From Trichoplax adhaerens (lineage: Eukaryota; Placozoa; Uniplacotomia; Trichoplacea; Trichoplacidae): a stretch of 64,000 bases of DNA. The translations under genes and the position numbers were made by a program. The first letter of the stretch is position 1; every line of letters starts with the position of its first letter. Where the stretch lies: NCBI RefSeq assembly GCF_000150275.1, contig NW_002060980.1:10207-74206 (forward strand). The letters are read 5' to 3'. Below are positions 27,736 through 40,000 of this stretch, piece by piece. The notes beneath the pieces are model-generated. The model did not search any database and was not told the origin of the DNA. It worked only from the letters and a program-made list of their open reading frames with translations.

Positions 27736-30700
27736 CTAATGTCGTCTTCTTGTTCGAGATATTCTCCATGAATTTGGTTCTTCATATTTGTTGTACAACG
27801 GTTCCAATCGTTCTTGCTTCTTTCTTTTACTGAGTTTTGTCGGATCGGAAAATCTAAAAAATGTAGACGCAAATTCAACTAGCCAACGAGGATCAATAGA
27901 CGTAACTTCACGCATGTATTCTTTGGTGGTTTGAACTAATTCATGATAGACAACCCAATCTGGTTGATGATTGAACAGTGCACTAGAAGGATGAATGTAA
28001 ACAATTTGACTATCGACAATGGTTCTGTAGCCCTCTTGAGGATCTTTCTTAGCAGCGTTACGGAAAAATCCACTACATATCGTTTTCTGTACTCGTACTA
28101 CATTTTTACCGCATGAGATAATATCCAATTTGTGCCTATCCATGATACCTAATAATTGTTTACGAACATCTTGAGCACGACGGAGAGTTCGTGCTTGTAC
28201 AAAATTTTCAAAACACCAGGGATTGGAAAATTTATTATTCTTCCACGAATTATAAACTGCTAATAATGTTAAATGATCACCTTCAGGTTGATGAAATTTT
28301 GCTTTCTTTTGATCGGCTAAAGCTTGCTTTTCTTTAGGTCGATAAAATACATTTTGAACGGATAACATCGATACAATAGTTAATAATTCTTCACTACAAC
28401 CTAAATGGACTGATTGTATTAACACTTTCGATAATGGTGGCTCTAAAGGAAATTCTGCCATACGTCGACCTAATCGTGTTAGTAAACCTTCTTCATCTAA
28501 TCCACCCAATGAATGTAACTGTTCCATGGCAATGATCATACTGCCCATAGGTGGTGCATCCATGAAATCGAATGATAATAAATCATTGATTCCCATTGCT
28601 TTAAGCGATAGTACAGTACTAGCTAAGTTAGTACGTTGTATTTCTGGAACAGCACTTGACAACATCTCGTCTCGATATGCTCTTTCAGTGTACAATCGAT
28701 AACATTTACCAGGTCCAGTGCGACCAGCACGGCCAGCTCTTTGTTTAGCTTGAGCTTGTGAAATCGGTGAAACAACTAATGAATCGAAACCAGTTTTAGA
28801 ATTATAAACTTTTTGTTTTACAAATCCGGGATCTACTACATAATAGACACCATCGATTGTTAACGATGTTTCAGCAATATTGGTAGCAATGACAACTTTA
28901 CGGCTACCAGGAGGTGCTGGATCAAATATTCTAGTTTGCATTTCTGATGGTAGAGCACTATAAACAGGTAAGATAATCAACTCTGGTACTTCAGGCCCTA
29001 ACGACTTCATTCGTTCGTATAAAATTTCACAAGCTGTCTCAATTTCTTCTTGTCCAGTTAAAAATACCAATATATCACCGGGTGGTTCGGTTAAATGAAT
29101 TTGCATGACAGTAATTAAAGAAGCATCTAAATAATCACTTTCAGCTTCTTTAGTGTATAACATTTCAACAGGATAAGTACGCCCAGGTATGGTAAATATC
29201 GGCGCTTCAAAGAAATAGGAAGAAAATTTGACGGCATCTAGTGTTGCTGAAGTGACTATTAGCTTTAGATCAGGTCTCTTTTTGACAGCTTTTTTCATTA
29301 AACCAAAGAGGACATCAGTATGTATTGTTCGCTCATGTGCCTCATCCAACATTATAATCGAGTATTGATTAAGATCGGAATCGATTAAGCATTCTCGTAA
29401 TAACATACCATCGGTCATGTATTTAATTTTAGTCTCTGGTGAAGTACAATCTTCGAAACGGATAGTGTAGCCCACTTCTTGGCCTAACCGACAACCAAAT
29501 TCTTCAGAGACTCTTTTAGCAACTGACATTGCCGCAACACGACGTGGTTGAGTACAACCAATTTTTCCATAAGAGATGAAACCTTCTTCAGCCAAATATT
29601 GCGTAATTTGAGTAGTTTTACCGCTACCGGTTTCACCAATAACAATCAAGATTTGATTACCAGCGACAGCTTGAACTAGATTTTCTTTTAATTTATAAAT
29701 AGGTAAGCCTTGTCGTTGTTCAAGAATAGATAGGGTAGTTTTGCGCCCGTACGATGCTTTAATACCGCCAAAAGATTTAATTTTCCATTCAGGCATATCT
29801 TGTGCAGGCATACCCATACCACGAATGCTATCAGCTAATAAGCGGCCAGTATTATCTGGCATGGGATCGATCCAATTTTTATTTAAATCTTTGGGTACCT
29901 CTTCTTGTTGTGCTTGTCTTTGTGCCATTTTCATTTCACGACGATCTTTGGCTAAAGCACTTTGTGTGATAGCAGCACGCTGTAATGAGCCATCGGGATT
30001 TTTAACAATTTTAATAGGACTAACATCAATACTTAATCGTGTTTGGCCTCTTAAGAAAGAAGGTTCTTCTTCTTTTAATTCGATTTCGATATCCTCATCC
30101 GATTGAGGATCGCCTTTATCAACTATGCTACTGGTAATTTCTTCATCTAATTCGGGATATTGAGATTTGTCGACCACACCAGAAGATATCAATTGTTTAA
30201 TTTCCCATCTTTCAGGCGATGTCATTCGTTGAATACGCCGTTTAGAAGCCTTATCGTCCTCTTCTCGTACAACTAGACGTGGTACAGTAGCTGGACGATC
30301 GGGATTTCGACTAGTATCAATTTTATCTTCCAATTTTCTATGTCTACCACGATTAGAATTTAAATCTTCACCATTGGCTTGGTCGACATCACGTATAGAT
30401 AAGCTCATCTTTGTACCAGTAAATGATAGCACTTTAACATAAACTTTTTGACCACGAGTAACCACGTCAGCAACATTGGCAACCCTGCCTTCACGGCGTA
30501 TTTCCGAGACATGGACTAAACCTTCAAATTTACGACTGAACCCTTCTAACTGGACAAAACAGCCAAATTGTAATATACTTGTAATACGACCTCGATAAAT
30601 TTCATATATTTCGGGTTCTTTGGGTGGTGGCCTATTAACATGTGCATCAGATCGTTCTGATCGATGTTTGCGATGGCCATCCGGGCTTTTCGATCTTTTC

Positions 30701-31248
30701 CGACGCTTATGTCGGTCATTTCTGTCATGATGTTGCTTCAATTCTGGACTAGGGCTTCTTTTATGATGATGTTTCCTACTTGGTCTATCTGTTGGTGGAC
30801 TAGATGGAGCATTTTTTGATTTTTCTAGTAATTCTTCCAATTGATTCATCGTTGCATCAACCTCTTGACGATGTTGATCATTTTTCTCGATTTCTTCGTC
30901 AGGTAGGCATAAACTTGGAAATATCTTTCTCTGTTCTACAGTCTCATTATTGCTTTGGCCCACCTGAGTCTCTGATGACAGTAAGTTACTCTCTTGAGAG
31001 GCATGTTTAGTGAGGAATTCAGGTTTCATTTGTTGAATAATACGTAATAAATTGGCAACAAATGAATCGGGAAATTCGGCACCATTTTCAGCCAGCACGG
31101 CTTTGAATTGCTCCAAAGTAGAATTTTGCTCCGCTAAGGAAATGATAAATTCGGCAAGATCTTTATCATTCAAGCCTAAATGATTTTCTAACTCTGTGCA
31201 TACTTTAGAGACCAATGAGAGATGTTCCAACCTTTGAAGTTCGTCCAT
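27736..31248 (-). CDS. DHX8: DEAH-box splicing helicase DHX8/Prp22, single exon
   Basis: The uninterrupted 1170-residue frame encodes the helicase that releases spliced mRNA from the post-catalytic spliceosome. It aligns end to end with human DHX8 (1220 residues). In order: an N-terminal helical region ([20 protein letters not shown]), a basic RS/His-rich segment at about 140-205, an S1 RNA-binding domain at about 215-285 ([20 protein letters not shown]), an acidic linker, then the helicase core. The core has the P-loop GETGSGKT near residue 537, DEAH near 634, [15 protein letters not shown] and [14 protein letters not shown]2/OB domains follow, and the C-terminus is [14 protein letters not shown]. 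All key motifs are intact. The lack of any intron is striking beside the many-exon neighbours and suggests an ancient or functional retrocopy; wholesale intron loss is the alternative. The start Met at 31248 matches the family's N-terminus. Confidence 0.97.
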   Translation of the reverse strand: MDELQRLEHLSLVSKVCTELENHLGLNDKDLAEFIISLAEQNSTLEQFKAVLAENGAEFPDSFVANLLRIIQQMKPEFLTKHASQESNLLSSETQVGQSNNETVEQRKIFPSLCLPDEEIEKNDQHRQEVDATMNQLEELLEKSKNAPSSPPTDRPSRKHHHKRSPSPELKQHHDRNDRHKRRKRSKSPDGHRKHRSERSDAHVNRPPPKEPEIYEIYRGRITSILQFGCFVQLEGFSRKFEGLVHVSEIRREGRVANVADVVTRGQKVYVKVLSFTGTKMSLSIRDVDQANGEDLNSNRGRHRKLEDKIDTSRNPDRPATVPRLVVREEDDKASKRRIQRMTSPERWEIKQLISSGVVDKSQYPELDEEITSSIVDKGDPQSDEDIEIELKEEEPSFLRGQTRLSIDVSPIKIVKNPDGSLQRAAITQSALAKDRREMKMAQRQAQQEEVPKDLNKNWIDPMPDNTGRLLADSIRGMGMPAQDMPEWKIKSFGGIKASYGRKTTLSILEQRQGLPIYKLKENLVQAVAGNQILIVIGETGSGKTTQITQYLAEEGFISYGKIGCTQPRRVAAMSVAKRVSEEFGCRLGQEVGYTIRFEDCTSPETKIKYMTDGMLLRECLIDSDLNQYSIIMLDEAHERTIHTDVLFGLMKKAVKKRPDLKLIVTSATLDAVKFSSYFFEAPIFTIPGRTYPVEMLYTKEAESDYLDASLITVMQIHLTEPPGDILVFLTGQEEIETACEILYERMKSLGPEVPELIILPVYSALPSEMQTRIFDPAPPGSRKVVIATNIAETSLTIDGVYYVVDPGFVKQKVYNSKTGFDSLVVSPISQAQAKQRAGRAGRTGPGKCYRLYTERAYRDEMLSSAVPEIQRTNLASTVLSLKAMGINDLLSFDFMDAPPMGSMIIAMEQLHSLGGLDEEGLLTRLGRRMAEFPLEPPLSKVLIQSVHLGCSEELLTIVSMLSVQNVFYRPKEKQALADQKKAKFHQPEGDHLTLLAVYNSWKNNKFSNPWCFENFVQARTLRRAQDVRKQLLGIMDRHKLDIISCGKNVVRVQKTICSGFFRNAAKKDPQEGYRTIVDSQIVYIHPSSALFNHQPDWVVYHELVQTTKEYMREVTSIDPRWLVEFASTFFRFSDPTKLSKRKKQERLEPLYNKYEEPNSWRISRTRRRH

Positions 31249-31284
31249 ACTTGACTTGTTGAGGTAGCTCTTGGTCTAGAAGGC

Positions 31285-31632
31285 AATCAATTATGAATTA
31301 TAATATAATAATTCAATCATCATCAACATTCTTATTCATACCAAGATCATGAATTATAATATAATGATTCAATCATCATCAACATTATTCTTCATACCAA
31401 GATCATAAATTAGAATATAATGATTCAATCATCATCAACATTCTTATTCATACCAAGATCATGAATTGAATATAATGATTGAATCATCATCAACATTATT
31501 CTTCATACCAAGATCATAAATTAGAATATAATGATTCAATCATCATCAACATTCTTATTGAAACCAAGATCATGAATTGTAATGTAATAATGATTGAATC
31601 ATCATCCAAATTATGATTAATACCAAGATTCC
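31285..31632. repeat. Minisatellite, six copies of a 54-60 bp unit
   Basis: The unit reads roughly ATCATGAATTATAATATAAT, then GATTCAATCATCATCAACAT, then TCTTATTCATACCAAG. Core positions fall near 31310, 31367, 31424, 31478, 31533 and 31593. Alternate units share variants (TTCTTATTCAT versus TTATTCTTCAT), so the array behaves like repeats of a dimer of about 115 bp. It begins about 37 bp upstream of the DHX8 start codon and so lies in the 5' untranslated or promoter region of that gene. Confidence 0.85.
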
Positions 31633-31650
31633 AAGTCGATCGTCACTTTA

Positions 31651-31665
31651 CCTAACCCTAACCCT
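31651..31665. repeat. Short telomere-like CCTAACCCTAACCCT tract
   Basis: Two and a half units of CCCTAA lie immediately after the minisatellite. The tract is too short to count as a telomere remnant by itself. It may be chance or a scar of double-strand break repair. Confidence 0.4.
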
Positions 31666-33075
31666 GTTTGTTATTATTATTATGATTACTACTACGTTTT
31701 TGACAGACGTGCTTTTCTACCACTAGCAGACTATTGTACCATCGATTACTCACTCCATCTTACCAGTAAGATGAAGGGATCAACAGTCATATCCGACTCT
31801 TCCAATTTTGATTGACTTTTCAAAGTATTCTAGTAGTGTTGATACTATGAGAGTATCAATTCGTCGCCATTCACAATCACCATGGAAAGTACATGAAAAT
31901 TGGTTGTTCAAAGTTGACTGAGTGGTCGCTTTTCTACTTACAGTACCCTGGTAGACTACTTTCTGTCGTTGTCGAGCAGACATCCGTACGACAAGTTGAA
32001 GAGGTGGATGGCCAAGGCACCTTCCCTGCTGCTTTGTTGCAAATCTTGATTTCAAGACTATCTAAACTGCAGGAGTTGGATATTACTGTTCATCTAGCAG
32101 ATGAAGTAGTCCATGACTGTGCTGTACTATCTATCAGTACACCGATAGTTGATTCAATCAATCCATCCATCGTATGTACTAGATGAGGATTTTCGACGTT
32201 GACTTGTTAACAGTCAGAATTGGATTGCATCTGCAGTCACTTTGACTACCGTGGTCTCGATCGATGGTGATGACCAACAACTTGTACAGTATAACTCCAT
32301 TTAATACAAACTCTCCACACTACGTCTACCTATTTTCTTTCATACTTACTTTGAATACAATTTACTTTCCTTCAAGACTTTCCACTTTTAAATACCAATG
32401 GATAGAATGGACAGATTCTGCATGCAGCAATAACGCCAATGGTTGGAGAGCGAATTCTCGGTTGCCCACTGCTCTGCATGTGTTTGATGGAGTGAGGCAA
32501 AAAGAGACAGCCCGCCTGCTCCCTTCTTCTACTCAATCTACTATACTGTATCGCTGAAAGCGTCCACTGTACTGTAGTTGGTATAAACCAACTTGACCGA
32601 CCCTGGACAGAGGACACGACGCATGAGCACTTGCGGTTGTACGTTCGTGGCATATTGTACACAGACGAAATATGCGCCTGCTATACTGCCTACTGTACAA
32701 TACAGTAATGTACGATACGCATACCATACAGTCACTGTCAGTCAGAGAGTACAGTGTACAGTGCAGTATACTGTACTGTGCTGTACTGTACACTGTACGC
32801 GAGCAGCCATTTCAGCATCAAACGTCACACGAACGTCGCGTCGCCTACCAAGACAAACGATTGACACTTGTGGTTGACTGCAAGTATGCAGATGACACAT
32901 ATTCACTACTGAGTTCTACTGTAGTGTAGAGTATACAGTGTAAAATGATACTGTACAGTATGAGTGTACAGTACAGTACTGTACTGTACGTCGCGTTTTA
33001 TTGATCCACATTGGATCCTAAAATGGTGGGATACAGCTAGACGGCAGAGCAGACTCTACTGTAGTGTACATGTAT
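31666..33075. other. Palindrome-rich, GC-elevated non-coding stretch
   Basis: No recognisable gene is present. Several overlapping short open frames on both strands (31780-32055, 31893-32186, 32264-32929) conflict with each other and resemble nothing known. From about 32540 to 33000 the words TACAGTAC, GTACTGTA and TGTACAGTGTACAG recur densely. The base composition is richer in G+C than the flanking genes' introns. Confidence 0.5.
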
Positions 33076-33436
33076 TTAGGATAAGAAGAAGAACTTGATT
33101 ACATCCATAAAAAGGTTACAGAAGATGAGCAATCCAAAAGCGATCGCTAATAGTAGAACGTTTGTCGAGTAATCTCAATTTAGCAAATCTGAGAGGCTAC
33201 TTTAGCTCTCGATCTCCAAGACCGTTTTATACGATCCTGGCCCATCTTATTGGTCAACCTATTTTGAACAAAACTCCAACACAAATATTTCAAGATGTAG
33301 GTCATTCTCGGCCTGCGCTGTGACCAATCTGAGGCCAAACATCGCAGCTCAACAACAGCCTGGCGACCGATCCAACATAGCGCGAACAACCCAATCGATC
33401 ATATCGAAATTCTAATACAGATGACATTATTACAGG
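33076..33436 (-). repeat. Dispersed 3'-end-like element, copy B (inverted)
   Basis: This is the inverted relative of 11920-12277. On the minus strand it keeps one frame open for 69 residues (33389-33180, including MTYILKYLC and SFVQNRLTNKM), which copy A interrupts with stops. The AATAAA of copy A is not preserved here (GTAATCAAGTTC at that place). A transposon or duplicated gene end is likely. The family is not recognised. Confidence 0.6.
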
Positions 33437-33529
33437 CTGCATCCGCCAGTTTCCTATTACACTAATTTATTATGACTAGTATCATAGGCTGTGGGACTGG
33501 ATCGGTAACACAAGCTGTACTAGTACTAT

Positions 33530-34150
33530 GGTAGGTCTTCCTTTATTAAGTGAATCCATGTCTAGTATGTCTGTCTGTCTACCTTGCCGGCACTAGTACT
33601 ACAGTACAATATAGTAGCCATTGGTAGGTCTTCTTGTACTAAGTGAGTCCATGTCGAGTACGTCTGTCTGTCTACCTTGCCGGCACTAGTACTATAGTAG
33701 CCATTGGTAGGTCTTCTTGTACTGTACTAAGAGAGTCCATGTCCAGAAGTCTGCCTGTCTACCTTGCCGGCACTAGTACTATGGTAGCCATTGGTAGGTC
33801 TTCTTGTACTAAGTGAGTCCATGTCCAGAGGTCTGTCTGTCTACCTTGCCGGCACGAGTACTATGGTAGACATTGGTAGGTCTTCTTTTACGAAGTGAGT
33901 CCATGTCCAGTACTTCTGTCTGTCTACCTTGCCAGTACTAGTACAGTACATAGTACAGTACAGTACTGTGGTAGGTCTTCTTTTATTAAGTGAGTCCATG
34001 TCCAGTAAACCATGGTCTGTCTGTCTATCTTGCCTGTACTTAGTGTACTCGTCGGGTCGGTCTTCTTCTATTAAGTGAGTCCATGTCCGGTAGACCTTGG
34101 TCTGTCTGTCTACCTTGCCTGTACACTGTACAGTGTACAGTGTACAGTAA
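33530..34150. repeat. Minisatellite, seven copies of an 82-95 bp unit
   Basis: Units start at about 33530, 33623, 33706, 33793, 33875, 33970 and 34055. Each contains GGTAGGTCTTCTT, AAGTGAGTCCATGTCC, TCTGTCTGTCTACCTTGCC and a variable CACTAGTACTA segment. Units 6 and 7 are the most diverged. Extra TACAGTACAGTA insertions sit in the variable part of units 1, 5 and 7. No open frame runs through the array. Confidence 0.85.
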
Positions 34151-37084
34151 CAGTACTAACAGTAGTACTATGGTAGGAATGTTGCGCAATCTACTCCTAC
34201 TCAATGGCTCCCTGTTCCGGAAAGAGTCAATATTGCCAAATCGACTGCAGCTTCGTCACATCGTGAATAAATAAATACTCGGCCTTCTCCACGCCATCAA
34301 TTACGTGCAGTAATGTCAACGCTATTTTTAACCTCTTGCTTGCAATCCTTCGACCATCAGTAATAGCGTGTCCAACCCTTTTGACCATTTTGGCTATGAC
34401 TTCTCCAATAAGTCTTCAGAAAGTGCTCAAATCCCGTCATATTCAAGCAGAATTCGTAAGTGCTAACAAATATCATAGTAGGAGTGTAGGACTACAGCCA
34501 ATACCATTCAGCTTTAGCATCGTTCTACATACAGTCAGCAGGTTATAAATTGACTTCTTCATATGGGCCCACCGTACCACCACAACTCGATCACTTTGAA
34601 TAAAACTCGTCTTGGAAGAAGCGACAAGCCATGCAAACAATTGCCATCCTAGCAGCATAACGCAGTCAAAAATCAACACAACGTTAGCAAACATACACTA
34701 CGCCAACCTCTCAAGTTGATATCACTATCATTTCTACAATTCCATACATTCAATGACCATCAAGTACAGTAGAGTATCTACCAGTGCCATCAATCACTCT
34801 CTTTCATGTATATATACAGTCGTATCATGACAACGGATTGTTGTAGAGTAGTTGAACTATCTGTCCATAATAACTATCCCTTTTATGAAGTTAATCGACA
34901 TCAATGGTACAATACATGTTTCAACACCATAAAATCACTTATCCAGGTTGAGATCGCTTGCAAAATATCCAATCAACATCACACTCATGACACTGTTTAA
35001 CGATCCTAGCATACTAAGCAAACCGTCAAATTTTGCAAATAGTATGATTACGTTTTCACTTGATTCTCCACATATCAATGATGTTGCTATGGCATGACAG
35101 ATTTCCCGTTAGCATTGATCCCTCGATTCTCAATGTCCAATGTTGAAAAATAAACCGTACACTGTAAAGATAGTCATTCTTCAACAGACGCCTTAATTAA
35201 CTCAGGATTAAGATGAACGATGTTAATTTCAATTCCATGCTACTACCAAACTATTAAACATTCTTACAGTTTGACCAGCCTGTCATGACCATGATTGCAT
35301 TATGCTTTCACCGGATCTCATTACTTTCAGTATGGTGGTTAATACCATCGATTTGAACCTCTATCAACTCTATGGTCTTGCAAAAGAGCTTTTGCAATTT
35401 ACTGTACTGTATGTCATCTTGCTAGACACAGTTATATTACATGGCCACTATCCGTTAGTATTGTACACGACTTCATTACAAGAACTTATTTGAAGTGTAG
35501 TATTGTACACAATTTCCTATTCCTCCACACTCAGTGGACAGTATAATCGAGTCTAACGTAGAAAAATGCAATGGTTGCTTCAACGATATTAAAATCAATC
35601 GTCACATTCATGAATTTCCATACAAGTTGAATACTCCATCGGCCATGTTAGCACTATGTTATACCATGGATGACTATACGGCTAGACTTGTAGTAGTATC
35701 ATACAAGACTTGCTACAACTTGTCTCCATTGCAACATTCTACATGTTTGATGGCCACTATAGACAGTACTACTATTCAGCGTAGAATCTAGTTTGTTAAA
35801 ATAGACGTTGTCAATGATCATTTAAGTAATTGATATTCATAAATTTTATACAAGTTTTCCCTTCCATAAGTCTTATATCGTCATCGGCATCATTGATGCC
35901 GTTGCACTCCAATCTTGAGTTGAAGTCACTCATCTTCTCCCCGTAAGTTCGTCAATTAATCCGTATCAGAATTTGTTTTAATTAATGACAGCATTTTTAC
36001 ACTATGGACTACTACACCAAGTTCTACTACTGTATTTAACTTAGTCTAAAATAGAAATTGCTAATTAATTATCACTTTAATTGATATTCAAATGCATATT
36101 ATTATTTCCTTCAATTGTATACTTTGCAAGGTAATCATCTTGGTACGCTGATTCAACAGGTGGTCAATAAAAACAAATCTAGTAATTATGAAGGGCATGT
36201 TTAAATTCAATTTTACTCGATTAATGAACATCCCAAGCAAATGCCCATTCCAGCCACAGTAACATGACTAACATCAACAACTTCGATTAGCAGTAAACTG
36301 TACTGTACTGTTCTGCAAGCTTGTGCACCACCAATCTTTACGTTAAAGACGCGTCTATATTTGAGGATAAAATTCATATCAGAACTACGTACAGTTCAAT
36401 AAAACATTATTCTACTTTAAAATAAACTGTCTCTCGAGTATAAATTTTACATTTTTGATAAACAAGCTTTCCGCTTGCTATCACAACGAAGACATTAGTA
36501 AACCAGTGCGTAATCGAGATGTTGAGGTCTATCTACAGTAGTACGACAGCTCTTGGCTAGAGTTACTGCTGTGGTTCCGGATTTTAAACTAAACTAAATT
36601 TTTCAATGAAGACTTAATTAAGGCATACGCCTATCTTTACTCTGAATATCTACTTGCCTTTCAATAAAACCTGATTATAAAGGCTATTCCTTATTAAGTA
36701 AAGCTTGACGTTAATTCAATACATTCAAGTAACTTAGTCGTGGACAATCTGCGGCTTGTAAATATACTGCTTACTTACGCGCACACATATATTCATAGTA
36801 AAGAATTGACGATACCGTTAGGTTCAAAGCATAGATGCTTTCATTTTATATTCCAATCTTCACTATGCATATGAAAACTAATCACCTTTCAATGAAATTG
36901 TTTTCATCCACGCGTATTCCTATATCTTGTATCCGGGATAATGAGATAATTTACTCTTGAAACAAAGCTTATAGATGTGTAACTTATAGTGATAACATCG
37001 TACTGTATAGGAAATAAAATTGGTTAGAGTAATGGCGCAAATCATAAATCGAAAATCTTAGTATGCTTATATTTATTCTCACAG
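34151..37084. other. Stretch without a recognised gene upstream of the SBF-like gene
   Basis: Nothing here resembles the DENN or SBF2 domains that should precede the downstream exons. Open frames at 34473-34694 (-), 34227-34411 (-, no Met), 35302-35493 (+) and 35534-35791 (+) are unrecognised. The stretch could hold pseudogene fragments or lineage-specific exons. Confidence 0.4.
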
Positions 37085-40000
37085 CGAGTCCGTGGCAATC
37101 GAACGGATCCTTCAACACACTTACTATTTGGAGAAGATGTTGCTTTTTGTATAGATAATGCCTACCTTGTTGAAACATTTCATGAACTGGCCAAAGGCGT
37201 CTTCTTCATCACCAATTACAGAATTATCTTTGCTGGCTATTATATGAAAGTACGCGTAAGAATATTCCAATAATTTAGAGAATGTTATAGATCAACTCTA
37301 TTGAGATCAAAACGATTAGGTAATGATAAAATGGGTATCAAAGTAAATAAAAGTTGTACTTCGAAAATAATTTTGGATCAAGATACGGGCTAAGGCAACC
37401 AACATTATGCAATCTATCATCACATAAACATACACGTCGAAAGTTCATCGTAAAATACAGTAGTAATAAAATCACTACCATAAATGGAATATCCATACCA
37501 TAAAGGCAGATACTCTGCTTAAAGAAGAGTATTTTTTTTACTTTAAAATGCAAGACTTCTAGTTACAAGGCTTAAATATTATTTTTGTGCTTGTAGTAAA
37601 TTACATTATTACAATCTATATTTACGAGTATGTCATTAATGTGTAGTTGTATACTAGTCATGGTATAGCTAATTATATAAGTATGTAACGATGAGTTGGA
37701 TAGTACTTTAATGCTTAACTAGTTCAATAAAGTTGTGCTCATATAGAACAGTACCGCAACGATGCAATACTCTATAAGCTCGTATTTCAGAGGTAACAAT
37801 TACAGTACTTACACGGAACTTGCAGTAAGTCTACACCAGCCTTGTAGATTATAAGAAGAGAAATATGGTATTATTGAGAAATCGTCTACATACCCTTGAA
37901 AATATTTAGGCCAAGAAGAAGAGAGGCAAAGTTCTACAGCAAATCAATCTCTTATGCTTGTATTGTATTTAAGTTGTAAACAAGCTTAATCTTCATAAGA
38001 CTTTGTGATGCTTTAGTTACATCATAGTATTCACTTGAGTTGGCGTAAATTTAGCTCTTGATCTGAAAGAATTATATTATGCTATAACATTTAACAGTAT
38101 TGCAACAAGTATCAGCCAAAGATATTATAGATGAGTTGCACATAATTTAATACAAATAATCTTTAAGAGCCTTTATTATGCTTTAGACGCATAGTTACGA
38201 TTTTAAAATTTAAAATCATTTTTCAGTATAAAGATATTTACAAAGCCGGTAAAACTAGTATGGTTAGTAAAGCCGTCAAGGTTATCACCAAATCAAATAC
38301 TTCCTTTAAGTAAGTTTTTAGCAAGTTGTAATCAATCTTGGTATTTAATATATGAATACTGTACGTCGTCATGATCTTGCATCAGCTTTTATTCATTGAT
38401 TGTAAAAGCCAATTTTTACTTATCAACGATTAGACCTATCGACGTAGTATCTATGACGACAAAGCTTCAGTCCACCAATGATGGCAATAGCAACATTCGT
38501 GATTCTTTGACGATGGAGCTGAAGAAGCAAATATTAAGTACTTAATAATATACGATGTTGTATTCTATCTCTTACTTTGTAGTGGTGAGCAACTAAAACT
38601 ATGCCATTTTGAGATTCTTTTAGAATTACATTTTTTAATAAATATACTATATAATGATTTGTATAATAGAACATATAAATAATTTATTGCATATTTATAA
38701 TTCACTACAATAATTCTAATTTTATTTAGCTATTGAAGATGTGATATCAATACCTCTTACCTCTATTGATGACCTTGCAAATGTACCATTAGTACATTTA
38801 ATTCGAGAGAAGCTATCCCTAGAGTCTGGAGTAAAACTTATCTCCCGAATTTGCCATGATATTGTGGTATAGGCAAATTAATAGTGTATGTTTTATTATA
38901 GAAGACTATTCTGTTGTCTAATTGTATAATTTTATCTGCAGATCTGCATTCCATATGATAATATTTATAGTGTCGATTATTTGATTAAACAATTATACAT
39001 ACGAATGCGAAGCGTCCCAACAGGAATGACTGCTATATTCGCATTTCGTCACTTTAAAAAAATTTGTACTAGCAAATCTGGAGAGAAATATATACCTGTC
39101 AAGGACGAGTTTAACAGCAACATCTATAGTTTTGAAGGTAGGATATGAATTTTTAAGCATTACGCGAGTGCATCTAGAGTTTATAAATGAATATTGTCTA
39201 ACATCGTATTTCACTATAATTTGATGTAGCTGAGACCGCTAGAATTGATATTACTGACGATAACAACTGGGATGGTAATCCTTTAGCGATCAAATCATTT
39301 TTTTAGATACAAGTCTGTCTAAAACTATTATAATTATGCATAGATTGTGTATACACTTATCCATAGCTATAAGTAGACGTAGACATTTTAAGACTAAGGT
39401 AGACTTAAAAACGTTCGATCTCAATCTCTGAACCTTTTTTGCAATCGAGTACAACAACCGATACATGAATTTGAAACTAACTATCTTCGTATTTTATTAG
39501 TGATTAATAACAACGGCAGTGAATCTTACCCTATATTTGCCCATAATATAATTATACCGAGAACTTTCCATACATCACTATTACCAGAGTTAGCAAAACG
39601 TTACAGGTTCAAGCGATATAATTCATTTTAAATTGTTGTAGCGAAGTGTAAATGATCACATTACACTTTCGTACCGTGCTAATTAGTATGCTTTTATAAT
39701 GAAAAATTATTATAAAAGAGGAGGTAGATTTCCAATTGTTTGTTGGAAGGAAAAAGATACTAATTGTTTCCTGCTAAGATCGGCTTATATGATAGAATCA
39801 AGGTATCTCAATAACTTTTGTAATACTTTAAGCTGTTAACTACTGCTTCATCATAGAACTTCAATAAATTCTTATTCTATGCAGATCGAATTCCATCGAC
39901 AAGTCTGCACACCTTGAAGATTACTACTATCATATATGTAATTGCTTGGGCAAATCCACTGACATAAAGCTATACATTTTCTCTCCAAGGTGACTTGATT

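Noticed and set aside
29741-30106. 121-codon open frame antisense to DHX8
   Set aside because: It is a shadow of the strongly supported DHX8 coding strand, as are 30546-30728 and 30804-31010.
32372-32929. Six mutually overlapping open frames on both strands
   Set aside because: Palindromic GTACTGTAC DNA keeps several frames open at once. None resembles a protein and they conflict with each other.
38227-38310. Possible small exon (YKDIYKAGKTSMVSKAV) between two SBF GRAM exons
   Set aside because: A tempting acceptor and donor flank it, but its phase does not fit both neighbours and it has no clear place in the SBF alignment.
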